Part shown: positions 1 to 8,328 of the stretch, piece by piece
Layout of the letters: each line of letters starts with the position of its first letter
How positions within the stretch are numbered: the stretch's first letter is position 1
Assembly: GCA_025360005.1 (NCBI GenBank)
Contig: JANYDA010000026.1
Location: 1-64,000 of the forward strand
Direction of reading: 5' to 3'
Length of the DNA: 64,000 nucleotides
Origin: Fibrobacteria bacterium
GTDB taxonomy: Bacteria; Fibrobacterota; Fibrobacteria; UBA11236
Notes under the pieces: generated by a model
Told to the model about the DNA's origin: nothing
Seen by the model: only the letters and a program-made list of their open reading frames with translations
Database searches by the model: none
Translations under genes and position numbers: made by a program

Positions 1-506
1 CCGGCACCATCCGCGAGAATCTTTTGTTCGTCAATCCGGCCGCCTCCGATCAGGAGTGCCTGGACGTGCTGGAGAAGGCGGCCTGCCAGGGTTTGCTGGC
101 GCGCGCGGACAAGGGCCTGGCCACCTTGATAGGGGAGGGCGGCGTGAAGGTTTCCGGAGGCGAGCGGCAAAGGCTGTCCATCGCCCGTGCGCTGTTGCGG
201 CGTCCCAGCCTGCTGGTTTTCGATGAGGCGACTTCTTCGCTGGATTCGCTGACGGAGGAGGAGATCACCGAGACCATCCGCGATGTTTCGCTGGGCCGCG
301 ATCTCATCACCATCCTGATCGCGCATCGCCTGTCCACCATCATGCATGCCGATTGCATTCATGTGCTGGAGCGAGGCCGCATCGTGGAATCCGGGCGCCA
401 TGATAAGCTGCTGGAGTTGAAAGGATTATATTACGCGATGTGGCGCCAGCAAATCGGCGAGCGGGGTGCCGTGTCCGCCGATCCTTCCTGGCGCGGGCGG
501 GCGTAA
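1..506 (+). CDS. ABC transporter ATP-binding domain, C-terminal part (gene starts before the window)
   Basis: This is the end of an ABC ATPase; the frame is already open at base 3. The residues seen begin in the GTIRENL segment after the Q-loop. The signature VSGGERQRLSIARAL, the Walker B/D-loop LLVFDEATSSLD and the H-loop IAHRLSTI follow in the usual order, so the ATPase half is intact to its stop. This arrangement is typical of exporters in which a membrane domain is fused to a C-terminal ATPase (MsbA/lipid A or peptide exporter type). The membrane part lies outside the window, so the substrate cannot be stated. It ends 9 bases before the next gene, suggesting co-transcription. Confidence 0.93.
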   Translation, partial: GTIRENLLFVNPAASDQECLDVLEKAACQGLLARADKGLATLIGEGGVKVSGGERQRLSIARALLRRPSLLVFDEATSSLDSLTEEEITETIRDVSLGRDLITILIAHRLSTIMHADCIHVLERGRIVESGRHDKLLELKGLYYAMWRQQIGERGAVSADPSWRGRA

Positions 507-515
507 GCGCACCCC

Positions 516-995
516 ATGGCCACGCAGACCCTCCGCTATGCCGCCAAGGCGCTGATCCTCAGGGAGGATAAGCTGCTATGCCTGCGCAAGCAGGGGGACA
601 TCGGCGGTTATTACGTGCTGCCGGGCGGCGGCCAGGAGGCGGGGGAATTGTTGCCGGAAACCTTGCGGCGGGAGTGCCTGGAGGAGTTGGGCGCCGCGGT
701 GGAGGTGGGCGCGCTCCGCTTTGTGCAGGAATACGTGGGGAGCAACCATCTCTTCAAGGACGCGCACGGCGGGATGCATTTCGTGAACCTGTACTTCGAG
801 TGCCGCTTGCTGGAGCCGGCGCTGACCCATCCTTTGTCGCCGGATGCCGGGCAGGTGGGCCTGGAATGGTTGGCGGCGGATGCATTGGATAAGGCCGCGT
901 TTTTCCCGCGCGTGCTGGCGGGCAGGCTGGGCGGGGCCGGAAATGGGGGATGGGCTTGGGGTTCCGGGCCGGTATACCTGGGGGATTCGGTATGA
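516..995 (+). CDS. Nudix hydrolase
   Basis: A 159-residue Nudix-fold pyrophosphohydrolase, which hydrolyses a nucleoside diphosphate linked to another group. The Nudix box GX5EX7REUXEEXGU is complete near residues 38-60, with the REC-LEELG core holding the metal-binding glutamates. Residues 5-35 form the strand that precedes the box in the family. Length is normal for a single-domain Nudix protein. The substrate cannot be read from the sequence. It follows the ABC transporter gene by 9 bases on the same strand. The last 30 residues are glycine-rich and not conserved-looking. Confidence 0.9.
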   Translation: MATQTLRYAAKALILREDKLLCLRKQGDIGGYYVLPGGGQEAGELLPETLRRECLEELGAAVEVGALRFVQEYVGSNHLFKDAHGGMHFVNLYFECRLLEPALTHPLSPDAGQVGLEWLAADALDKAAFFPRVLAGRLGGAGNGGWAWGSGPVYLGDSV

Positions 996-1137
996 CGGGA
1001 ATGGCCATCGGGCTCCACGGCGGCGGCCACCTTGCTGGCCTGGAGAGGTCCGTGATCAAGGGGAGTTCCCGTGGTTCTGTTCAAAGCGCGCTTTATGGAA
1101 GGCGAATTTAAATAACCTGTTAGAGAGCGGAGGTCAA

Positions 1138-1194
1138 ATGGCGGATCCGGGATTCAAAACCATAGAAATGCGGCATGGAACCAATGAAAATTAA
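1138..1194 (+). CDS. possible 18-residue leader ORF
   Basis: An ATG at 1138 sits 5 bases after a strong GGAGG ribosome-binding sequence (1129-1133) and opens an 18-codon frame ending at 1194. The next clear gene begins at 1267 and has a much weaker ribosome site. It could be a leader peptide, the start of a gene decayed by a frameshift, or chance. No similarity is recognised. The remainder of 996-1266 shows nothing else supportable. Confidence 0.25.
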   Translation: MADPGFKTIEMRHGTNEN

Positions 1195-1266
1195 TCGGGA
1201 AATATATCACATATGGGTGCCAATGGATTCCCCGGAAAACAGGACCGAGTTGCAGGTGCAAATCAA

Positions 1267-1713
1267 ATGAGGATTTCGGTTGCTGCGAAGTGTAGTCTCA
1301 TGGGTTTGGCGGTATTATTCGCATGCCATGGCGCGGCCAAGGCGGAAGAACGCATGAACGCCCTGGCGGCCCTATGGTACGGGCCTTACAATGGGTTTTC
1401 CTTCGAGTACGATCTTATCGCCCAGTTCCATGAAAGCAAGGATTGGATGGGGAACATCACGGGACCTTACCTGTCCGATGAAATCGGCACGGAGTCCAAC
1501 CGCTTGGGAATCGGTTTCGCCACGGGCAAGCGCGTGGAGGAGAAAGGCACTTTCGCGGCCGGGGTGACTTTGTTCGAGCAGGGCCGGTGGGGCCGTTTAT
1601 CCAGCCCGGATATCGGGGCGGAGGCGCGCCTGAGCCTGTTCCTTTTCGGGACCAAGCTGGGCTTGATCGAGAATTGGAAGAAGCTGTACTGGCAGGTGGG
1701 GTTGAGCTACTGA
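1267..1713 (+). CDS. small exported protein, possible outer-membrane beta-barrel fragment
   Basis: 148 residues with a clear Sec signal peptide: basic MRISVAAKCS, a hydrophobic core, then an A-K-A-type cleavage site near residue 27. The ATG at 1267 was chosen because the signal begins there; an in-frame ATG at 1213 would add 18 residues of no signal character. The mature part alternates aromatic and polar residues and ends in WQVGLSY. An aromatic last residue after an amphipathic strand is the usual C-terminus of outer-membrane barrels. At about 120 mature residues it would be a small barrel of about 6 strands. No family is recognised. It converges with the kinase gene with one base between the stops. 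Confidence 0.6.
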   Translation: MRISVAAKCSLMGLAVLFACHGAAKAEERMNALAALWYGPYNGFSFEYDLIAQFHESKDWMGNITGPYLSDEIGTESNRLGIGFATGKRVEEKGTFAAGVTLFEQGRWGRLSSPDIGAEARLSLFLFGTKLGLIENWKKLYWQVGLSY

Positions 1714-1714
1714 G

Positions 1715-3301
1715 CTAGAGAAGGGATTTCCCGCCCAGGTGCGGCAGTTCGATGGCGAAGCGCGTGCCCTCGCCGGGACGGGAGTAAACGTACAGGTTAC
1801 CCCCGCGATCGCTTACGCAGCGGTGCGCCAGGGCCAATCCCAGCCCGCGTCCGGATACCATCCCAGCCTCGTCGCGGGTGGTGAAGCGTTCCAGGAAAAT
1901 CAGGCTGAGTTTGCCCACGTCGTCCAGGGAGTCCGCTTCCGCGCGGGTGATGAGCCCCAGGTCGATGCCCCTTTGGGCGATGGCGGCCGGATCCATGCCT
2001 CGCCCGTCGTCGCGGATGCGCAGGAAAACCCGATCCTCTTCGGCCACGTATTCGAATCCGATCTCCGCTTCGCCTTTGCCGCCGGCTTCGCGCTCGCCGG
2101 GGGATTCGATGCCGTGGTCCACCATGTTGCGCAGGATGTGCACCAGGGCCTCGTCCACGCGGGAGAAGGATTCCGGATGCACGTCCCCGGTATTGCTGGT
2201 GACGCGAAAGGTGACGCGTTTGCCCAGGTTGTGGGCCACGCGCTCCACCAGGTTCCGGTATTTGCGCACCAGGTAGGCCGGGCTCAGGAAAGCCAACTTG
2301 GCCGTGGCTTCGATCAGCGCACGCAAGGCGGGATCCAGTTTGGCGGTTTCCATCCCGCCGGCCGCGGCCGCCAGCCGATCCAGTTTCCATTTCAGGATGC
2401 GGGTCATGGCGTCCTGGCCTTCGCCGGCGATGAGTTTCATGGCGCGCACCAGTTCTTCCAACTGTGTGCGCAAACCCGCCAGGGAGGCGGTCAGCTTGGC
2501 GCGCGTGCGTTCGGAGCCCGCGCCGGAATGCTTCAGCGCTTCCAGCAAATCCTCCGACTCCTGCGCTCCCGCGGCCAGGCTTTCGAATCCGAAGGCGCCG
2601 GCATTCCCCTTGACCATGTGCAATTCTCGGAAAAGGTGCTGGCCGGCGCTTTCCTCCGCCGTTCCCTGCCATAGCCCGGCGCCCTTCGCTCCCGGAAGTT
2701 TTTGCGCGGCCAGGAAGCCTTCCCATTCCCAGCGCGCCGCCTCCAGCCGCAAACGGGCGTCGTCCAGGAAGGAACCCACGGTCTCGGGAGGATTGGCCGC
2801 GAGCGCCAGCACGTCGCGGATCTCCAGCTTATGGCGCTGCCGTTCCTCTTCCAACTGCCGTATCATGGCGCGGCTGGGCGCGGCGTCGTTCGCGAACACG
2901 GCGATGGCGGTAAGGTCGCCGTTCCCATCCTCCAGCTTGCGATAGCTGAGGCGGACATGGATTTCCTCTTCGCCTTTCACGCTCCGCAATTCCTGCAAGG
3001 GGGCCAGGGCGGAAAGCTTTTCCCAACGCAAGTCGCGATGGCGCAGGCCCACCAGTTTCAACCATTTCCCGAATTGCGCTTCCTGTTCCGCGTTCAGTTC
3101 CAACGCCAGGTTCAGGGGGATTCTCCGCGCGCGCGCAGCCGATGCGCCGGTGGCTGAAGCCATCGCCGGGGTTGACGAGGCCTTTGCGGCCGGAGCGGTT
3201 GCGCGGCCCGAATCCGGAAGCAGGGTCTCGGCCAAAGCCGCGGATGGCGTTACCGTGCCGTCCAGGTGGATGAGGAAAAACCCCGCGCTAATCGCGTCCA
3301 T
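1715..3301 (-). CDS. CheA-like histidine kinase with Hpt domain
   Basis: 528 residues. An N-terminal stretch (1-165) with a PAS-like region is followed by an Hpt domain around 215-290, whose HMVKGNAGAFGF motif puts the phosphorylatable His at about 228. A dimerisation helix region follows, then a CheA-type HATPase (about 370-525) with N-box RNMVDHGIE, G1 DDGRGMD and G2 GRGLGLA. Phosphoryl transfer from the Hpt His to the CheY-like protein encoded just downstream (3323-3709) is the natural inference. There is no C-terminal CheW-like domain, so it is not a full chemotaxis CheA. No membrane segment is seen, so the protein is cytoplasmic. The transcript order is CheX-like (3733), CheY-like, then this kinase. 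Confidence 0.85.
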   Translation of the reverse strand: MDAISAGFFLIHLDGTVTPSAALAETLLPDSGRATAPAAKASSTPAMASATGASAARARRIPLNLALELNAEQEAQFGKWLKLVGLRHRDLRWEKLSALAPLQELRSVKGEEEIHVRLSYRKLEDGNGDLTAIAVFANDAAPSRAMIRQLEEERQRHKLEIRDVLALAANPPETVGSFLDDARLRLEAARWEWEGFLAAQKLPGAKGAGLWQGTAEESAGQHLFRELHMVKGNAGAFGFESLAAGAQESEDLLEALKHSGAGSERTRAKLTASLAGLRTQLEELVRAMKLIAGEGQDAMTRILKWKLDRLAAAAGGMETAKLDPALRALIEATAKLAFLSPAYLVRKYRNLVERVAHNLGKRVTFRVTSNTGDVHPESFSRVDEALVHILRNMVDHGIESPGEREAGGKGEAEIGFEYVAEEDRVFLRIRDDGRGMDPAAIAQRGIDLGLITRAEADSLDDVGKLSLIFLERFTTRDEAGMVSGRGLGLALAHRCVSDRGGNLYVYSRPGEGTRFAIELPHLGGKSLL

Positions 3302-3322
3302 TGAATCCCGGCCCGTTCCCGT

Positions 3323-3709
3323 TCATGCCGACTGGAGGATTTCCGTTACGGTGGCTTTGAAGTCGCGGATGAAATCCTCACGGTCGAAGCGAAGCGGTTT
3401 TTCCACGTAGCTTTTGGCGCCGATGGCCAGGCATTCCAACAGCAGGGGGCCTTTCACGGCGGAGATGACCAGCACGCGCGCCTGGGGGAACTCCGCCAGG
3501 ATTTGCGCCAGGGCGCCGCGCCCGTCCAGCTTGGGCATGGTGAGATCCATGGTGATCAAGTCCGGCTTGTGAGCCTTGTACATTTCCACCGCCTCCTCGC
3601 CGTTCTCGCCGGTGGCCGCCACCTTGAATCCAAGCACGTCGGAGAAGAAACGTCCCAACTGCATGGTCTGGAACTTTGAATCGTCGACGATGACCACGGT
3701 CTTATCCAT
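3323..3709 (-). CDS. CheY-like response regulator, single receiver domain
   Basis: 128 residues, a stand-alone receiver. The acidic pair is in VIVDDSK (residues 9-10), the phosphoacceptor is Asp55 in LITMDLTMP, the switch Ser is in VISA, and the conserved Lys is in YVEKPL near 104. All key residues are present, so it should be phosphorylated. There is no output domain, so it works through protein contacts. It lies between a CheX-type phosphatase gene and a CheA-like kinase gene on the same strand, 21 bases from the latter. This gives a minimal phosphorelay of kinase, regulator and phosphatase. Confidence 0.9.
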   Translation of the reverse strand: MDKTVVIVDDSKFQTMQLGRFFSDVLGFKVAATGENGEEAVEMYKAHKPDLITMDLTMPKLDGRGALAQILAEFPQARVLVISAVKGPLLLECLAIGAKSYVEKPLRFDREDFIRDFKATVTEILQSA

Positions 3710-3732
3710 GGATTCCCCTTTCGGCCATTATA

Positions 3733-4236
3733 CTATGCCGCCACGCTCTGGATGCAGGCCGCGAATTTGAACGCGAGGTGTTGCGGCGAGCAAGCGAATT
3801 CGTAGAAGACGCCTTCATCGCCTCGGATGCGGAAGGCCTGGGTGCCGGAGAAATTACCCACCTTGGGCGGGGAGATCTCCGTTTCCGGGAAGTTTTCCAA
3901 CTTGGAAAGCAGCCAGGCCAGGCGGGAGGAAACGAAGTTGACTATCTCCGCATTGGCGGAGATCACCAGTTTCAGGGCCTCTTCCCGCGGCCTATCCGGG
4001 AGCATGCGTTTGCCCAGGCGGATCATCGAATCCGTTTCCATGATGAGAAATGAAAGCACTTGCCAGGCCGGGGACAAGGCCAATTGCGAAATGACGACCG
4101 GGGATTGCACGGCGTAAATCCCTTCGGATTTCACCAACCGTCCCGCGAAGGGATCCGGATACACCCCTTGCAGGCCGCCGTTGATGAGGCGGACCAGATT
4201 ATTGCCGATCAGATCCCGGACGACGGATTCTTTCAT
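3733..4236 (-). CDS. CheX-like protein, predicted receiver phosphatase
   Basis: 167 residues from the ATG at 4236; an upstream in-frame start at 4317 would add residues with no conserved look. The fold resembles CheX/CheC: an N-terminal helix (VVRDLIGNNLVRLING), alternating strands, and a long helix carrying an ExxN motif (EIVN, about residue 103) typical of the phosphatase family. It sits directly upstream of a CheY-like gene, the expected substrate. Assignment to the CheX family is by motif and context and is weaker than for the kinase. The intergenic gap to the divergent gene at 4354 (117 bases) probably contains both promoters. Confidence 0.6.
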   Translation of the reverse strand: MKESVVRDLIGNNLVRLINGGLQGVYPDPFAGRLVKSEGIYAVQSPVVISQLALSPAWQVLSFLIMETDSMIRLGKRMLPDRPREEALKLVISANAEIVNFVSSRLAWLLSKLENFPETEISPPKVGNFSGTQAFRIRGDEGVFYEFACSPQHLAFKFAACIQSVAA

Positions 4237-4353
4237 GGACCCTGCGATTATACCATATCGTATGCCGTTGCGGAGGCCCAATCGCAAGCCCGGCGCCCCT
4301 TTGCCCACTGTCTTCATTGACTTGGCCCGCCGGGCTGTGATTTAATTCCTTCA

Positions 4354-4827
4354 GTGCAAACCACCGTTCCGCCCGGTAAGGATGTCCCCAGGGTTCTCCA
4401 TATCGATTTCCCTGCGGCCATCCTGAGATTATTGGAGACCACGTTCCAGCATCGTGATCTGGTTTGGGAGTCGTGCGATTCCGGGGTGCAGGGCTTTCAT
4501 CTGGCCCTGGTCCAGGACTACAACCTCATCTTCCTGGCTCTGCGGGAAAACACCATCGACGGGCTGCGCATCGTAAAGGGACTGCAACGCGCCGGGGTGA
4601 AATCGCCCGTGGTGCTGTTCATGCCTTCCCGGGATCTGGAGCAGAGACGGGCGGAACTTTCCCGTTACCCCAATGTGCTGGCCTGCCTGGCCAAGCCGCT
4701 GGACCTGAAACAGGTGGCCAAGGTGATGGACTTCCTGCGCCATCCCCCCTCGCTCAATCCCAACGACAAGGCCAAGTTGCTGGAAGTGCTGGCTCGCATC
4801 GAAAGGGCCGTCGGTGCCGAAGCTTAG
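4354..4827 (+). CDS. receiver-like protein lacking the phosphoacceptor aspartate
   Basis: 157 residues from a GTG start. The fold follows a response-regulator receiver: strand VLHID, strand NLIFLAL, strand SPVVLFM and the loop LAKPLDL, which retains the conserved Lys. The position that is Asp in active receivers is Ala62 (IFLALRE), and only one acidic residue remains at the N-terminal pocket. It therefore cannot be phosphorylated in the usual way and is best called a pseudo-receiver. Its last 14 bases overlap the GTG of the FapA-family gene in another frame. Translational coupling and a shared job are likely. Confidence 0.7.
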   Translation: MQTTVPPGKDVPRVLHIDFPAAILRLLETTFQHRDLVWESCDSGVQGFHLALVQDYNLIFLALRENTIDGLRIVKGLQRAGVKSPVVLFMPSRDLEQRRAELSRYPNVLACLAKPLDLKQVAKVMDFLRHPPSLNPNDKAKLLEVLARIERAVGAEA

Positions 4828-6847
4828 CGTCAACGTTTCCGGAGATGGGATGGGCGCCAAGCTCCGCATAGAAGGTTTCGCGCCCGCAGGCTGGAAATCG
4901 GAATGGAGCGGCCCGGCGGGAACTTCCGCGGAACGCCTGCGGGCATTTCTGGAAAATGGGGGACTGGCGCCCGGCCGGATCCGCATGGAAACCCTGGAAT
5001 GGATATGCGCGACGCTGGACAAGACCACGGCGGAAACCATGGCGGCGGACTTGCAATCCGTTCAGGACGTGGACGTGGCCCAGGGCCTGGCGCCGGCGCA
5101 TGAGGAACCGGTGGGCCTGGCGTTCCAGCATTCCTACCTGGGCAATGCCGAGGCCATAACGGACTTGCGGCATAAGGCGGATGCCTGGGGTTTCACCGGA
5201 CTGCGGGAATCCATCGATCCCGCTTACTGGGTGAGTTCGGGCGAAACCGTGTTCACCTTCCAAAGCGCAACGCCGGGGCGCGCCGGCATGGACGTGCTGG
5301 GAGCCCCGGTCCCCTTCCTTACCATCCGCGATCGCTTGCCGCCGTTCGGGAAATCCCTTTTCCTCAACGGTAAGAAGCTCATAGCCGTTTGCGAAGGCGC
5401 GCTCATCATCGAGAACGGGCAGATCAAGGTGCTGGGGGCGGACAGCCTGCCCACCTGCCAGGTGGTGGTTGCGGAAGACAAGATGTCCGCCAATCTGGTG
5501 CTGGGCGGGAATTACCTCAATGATTGGAGCGTGACCCTGGAAATGGTGCAGTCTTCCCTGCGCGAGCAAGGCGTATCATGCATGTTACCGGAGGCGGAAG
5601 TGCAGACGGCCCTGGCCCGCTTCAACCAGGATCATCTGCCGTTGACGCTGCTGATAGCCAAAGGCCGGCATCCCGCGCCGGGCCGGAACGGCCGCCTGCA
5701 ATTGCTGGTCGATCCGGAACCGGACGTTCCCTTGCCGGCATCGGACGGGAGCATCGACTTCAAGGAGTTCTCCTTTTTCAAGACCGTCTCCAAGGGCGCG
5801 CGCCTGGCCCAGGTGCTGCCGCCCGGCGCGGGCGAGGCGGGCATGGATGTGCATGGCGAGGTGATCCCGCCGCCGGCCGGAAAGCCCTTTGCCGCTTCGC
5901 CCGGCCTCAATACGGTGCGGGAGGGTTTCGATCCGCTCTACCTGGCGGCGGCGGTAAGCGGACGCCTGGCCGTGCGGGCCGGCATCCCGGAGGTGGTGGA
6001 AGTCCTGGACGTGGACGGGGACGTTTCCCTCAAGTCCGGGAACATCGAATTTCCCGGGGCGGTCAAAGTGTCCGGAGACGTGCACAGCCGCATGGAAATC
6101 CGCTCGGTGGGGGACGTGGAAGTGGTGGGCACGGTGGAAGACAGCATCATCCGCACGGACGGCGCCATCGTCATCAGGGGCGGCGTGAACGGCCTGGGCA
6201 AGGGCCTCATCAAGTCCCGCCTGAGCTCGGTCACCATCGGCTATCTGCACAACCAGCGCATCGAATCGCATTCCCACATAGCGGTATACAACGAGATCAT
6301 CAGCAGCACGCTGTTGGCGCGCCGCACCATCCAGATGCGCTTCGGCAGGTTCTCCGTGCTGGGAGGTTACCTGCTGGCCGGGGAGGGCATGGATCTGTTC
6401 AACGTGGGATCGGAAGCCGGCAGCAAGACCATCCTGGAAGTAGGCAAGGACTTTGAAGTCGAATCCGGTATCGCCGCCGCCCAGGCCCGCCTGCAGGAGC
6501 ATTTGCATGACCTGGAGTTCCTGAGGGATATGGAGGATAAGCTGGCGGACGTGAACCGCCTGCGCCGCGGCGCTTCCGATGAGGATGTGCTCCTGCAAAA
6601 GCGGACGCAGGGGGCTATGGATATCCTGGGGGGATGGATCTCCGCCTTGCGCCGGGAACTGGCGGATCTGGCGGACCGCTTGTATACCCATGAGCCTTGC
6701 CAAATCCTACTGCGGGGAACCGCCCATCCGGGCACGGTGATCAAGTATCATGACGATGTGATTGTGGTAACGAAACAACTGACAAATCGCAAATGGGTGT
6801 TCCGGGAAACGGGGGCGCCGCCCCCGCCGGAAGGCCAGCCTATCTGA
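4814..6847 (+). CDS. FapA family (DUF342) protein
   Basis: 677 residues, start GTG at 4814 inside the end of the pseudo-receiver gene. Residues 1-170 are not recognised. The DUF342/FapA part follows: a conserved stretch near 310-390 (LPPGAGEAGMDVHGEVI), a right-handed beta-helix-like region (about 395-560) with repeats such as VDGDVSLKSGNIEFPG and short GDV strands, then a helical hairpin (about 565-620) and a small C-terminal strand domain. Family members form cytoplasmic or polar scaffolds and some affect flagellar or type IV machinery. Biochemical activity is unknown. A second FapA gene lies at 10370-11815. The gene overlaps the convergent CheX-like gene by 8 bases. Confidence 0.8.
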   Translation: MPKLSVNVSGDGMGAKLRIEGFAPAGWKSEWSGPAGTSAERLRAFLENGGLAPGRIRMETLEWICATLDKTTAETMAADLQSVQDVDVAQGLAPAHEEPVGLAFQHSYLGNAEAITDLRHKADAWGFTGLRESIDPAYWVSSGETVFTFQSATPGRAGMDVLGAPVPFLTIRDRLPPFGKSLFLNGKKLIAVCEGALIIENGQIKVLGADSLPTCQVVVAEDKMSANLVLGGNYLNDWSVTLEMVQSSLREQGVSCMLPEAEVQTALARFNQDHLPLTLLIAKGRHPAPGRNGRLQLLVDPEPDVPLPASDGSIDFKEFSFFKTVSKGARLAQVLPPGAGEAGMDVHGEVIPPPAGKPFAASPGLNTVREGFDPLYLAAAVSGRLAVRAGIPEVVEVLDVDGDVSLKSGNIEFPGAVKVSGDVHSRMEIRSVGDVEVVGTVEDSIIRTDGAIVIRGGVNGLGKGLIKSRLSSVTIGYLHNQRIESHSHIAVYNEIISSTLLARRTIQMRFGRFSVLGGYLLAGEGMDLFNVGSEAGSKTILEVGKDFEVESGIAAAQARLQEHLHDLEFLRDMEDKLADVNRLRRGASDEDVLLQKRTQGAMDILGGWISALRRELADLADRLYTHEPCQILLRGTAHPGTVIKYHDDVIVVTKQLTNRKWVFRETGAPPPPEGQPI

Positions 6848-7403
6848 GTCCGGACGCCGCCCGGTATTTTTCCGCAGACGTGGCCGCGGGAACGGCGGCC
6901 TGCACCGTCAGGGAGAACCGGATCCAGGCATCCTTGAGGCGGAAGGCCCCGGACATGGAGCGGGTTCCGGCGGAGAGCCGGCCGGCCCCGGAACAGGGCA
7001 CGCAGGGGATCAGGTAGCCGAATTCGTCCGCGAAGTCCGCGTCCGCCAGGATGGCCCCGCAGATGCAGTTGGCCAGCTCGCAATAAGCATCCAGTTTGAT
7101 CGAGTCGGACACGCCCGCGGGGAACAAACGCGCGTACTCCCCCATGTCGGCGGAGAGATCGCAAAGCAACCCGTACTTTTCGCCGATGTTCTCCTGGGAG
7201 CAGCGCAGGGCCCGGCCCTCGGGGAGGCGCGGTGCGGCCCAGGCGGCTTCCAGGGTGGCCGGCGAGTTGAAAAAAGCCCCCGCCGTTTCCGCCACGGTGC
7301 GCGCCAAGGAAGGCCCCAGCCGGCGCATTTCGCTTTCGATAAGGCTTTCGCCCATGGCGAATGCTTGCGGGCGGGTTTCGATGCGCTTTTCCAGGGTAGG
7401 CAT
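6840..7403 (-). CDS. second CheX-like protein
   Basis: 187 residues from the ATG at 7403. The 12 extra codons available upstream have no ribosome site and are rejected. A helix in the middle carries YCELANCICG (about residue 115-125), which matches the ExxN signature of CheX/CheC phosphatases. Strands before and after it are arranged as in that family. The N-terminal 90 residues are helical and not assigned. It converges with and slightly overlaps the FapA gene. Paired with the CheX-like gene at 3733, the locus would hold two receiver phosphatases; the substrate is not known. Confidence 0.5.
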   Translation of the reverse strand: MPTLEKRIETRPQAFAMGESLIESEMRRLGPSLARTVAETAGAFFNSPATLEAAWAAPRLPEGRALRCSQENIGEKYGLLCDLSADMGEYARLFPAGVSDSIKLDAYCELANCICGAILADADFADEFGYLIPCVPCSGAGRLSAGTRSMSGAFRLKDAWIRFSLTVQAAVPAATSAEKYRAASGLR

Positions 7404-7596
7404 ATCATCCTCCGGATTCGGGCCCCGGGATCCGCGCATGCGGGAGTCCCCGGTAACCGGTCCTGCTATTGGTTTCGGACCGGCGGAAAAATTCCTGAAG
7501 GCTTTACGGGGATTTTTCTTACCGTCCCCGCGCGCGTTTCCCCAGCTTTAACACTTTTCCGGATTCGCCGCCAAAACCGATAGCGTCCGGAAATTC

Positions 7597-7659
7597 CTCC
7601 AGCAGCTCCAGCAGCTCCAGCAGCTCCAGCAGCCTCAGCAGCCTCAGCAGCCTCAGCAG
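7597..7659. repeat. 9-bp tandem repeat, seven copies in two versions
   Basis: Four head-to-tail copies of CTCCAGCAG (7597-7632) are followed without a break by three copies of CCTCAGCAG (7633-7659). The block lies in the non-coding stretch 7404-7705 between two minus-strand genes. Multiples of nine preserve reading frame, but no convincing gene spans it. The rest of the stretch shows no further supportable feature. Confidence 0.95.
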
Positions 7660-7705
7660 CGAAAGCGGGATCGCGAAGGAGCGCCTCCGGGCGGCTCTTT
7701 TCCCA

Positions 7706-8182
7706 TCATGCTTGCGGCATGGCGGCCATGCGCCGCTTCATCTCTTCCACCGACACATCCTCGACATGGGTAGCCAAGGTCCACATATGTCCGAAGGGAT
7801 CCTCCACCACCGCGCTGCGGTCTCCGTAGAATTGATCCTGGACCGGGCGTCTCAGTTTGGCGCCGGCGTCGATGGCGCGTTTGAAACGCGCGTCCACGTC
7901 CGGAACGTAGATCATCAGGCCCACCGTGGTCCCTTGCAATGCCTGCGGGCTTTTGGCCACGGCATCGGGCATCTCCGGGAATTCATCGGCCAGCATGATG
8001 CGGCTGTCGCCGATCTGGATTTCCGCGTGGCCTATCTTATCGCCGGGCATTTCCATGCGGTAGATCTCCTCCGCGCCGAAGGCCCGCTTGTAAAAGGCGA
8101 CGGCCTGGGAGGCGCCGCGGATGCTGAGGTACGGGGTTACGGTGTGGTATCCGTCCGGAACGGGTTTGGCAGTAACGGACAT
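7706..8182 (-). CDS. VOC family protein (PhnB/glyoxalase-like)
   Basis: 158 residues with the double beta-alpha-beta-beta-beta architecture of the vicinal oxygen chelate superfamily. The first half contains TPYLSIRGASQAVAFYKRAFGAEE and HAEIQIGDSRIMLAD; the second has VGLMIYVPDVDARFKRAIDAGAK and DRSAVVEDPFGHMWTLATH. This pattern is the PhnB-like subgroup (bleomycin-resistance/glyoxalase fold). One metal ligand His and the C-terminal HMW motif are present. Substrate is unknown; many members are of unassigned function. It stands alone, downstream of the repeat region. Confidence 0.88.
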   Translation of the reverse strand: MSVTAKPVPDGYHTVTPYLSIRGASQAVAFYKRAFGAEEIYRMEMPGDKIGHAEIQIGDSRIMLADEFPEMPDAVAKSPQALQGTTVGLMIYVPDVDARFKRAIDAGAKLRRPVQDQFYGDRSAVVEDPFGHMWTLATHVEDVSVEEMKRRMAAMPQA

Positions 8183-8328
8183 GCTATCCTCCTGGCTGGT
8201 GATGGTTGCCCAGGGGAAGATAGGTTATCGCGGCCGGCGCCGCCAGGGAAGCGGCCATTCATGCCGGAACGCGCCGCCGGAAGGCGATGGCGGGGATGCT
8301 ATTTTGGGGATGGTATTTCGATTCCGTT

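Noticed and set aside
7597-7659. The 9-bp repeat as a possible CRISPR array
   Set aside because: Units are contiguous with no spacers, and no cas genes are present.
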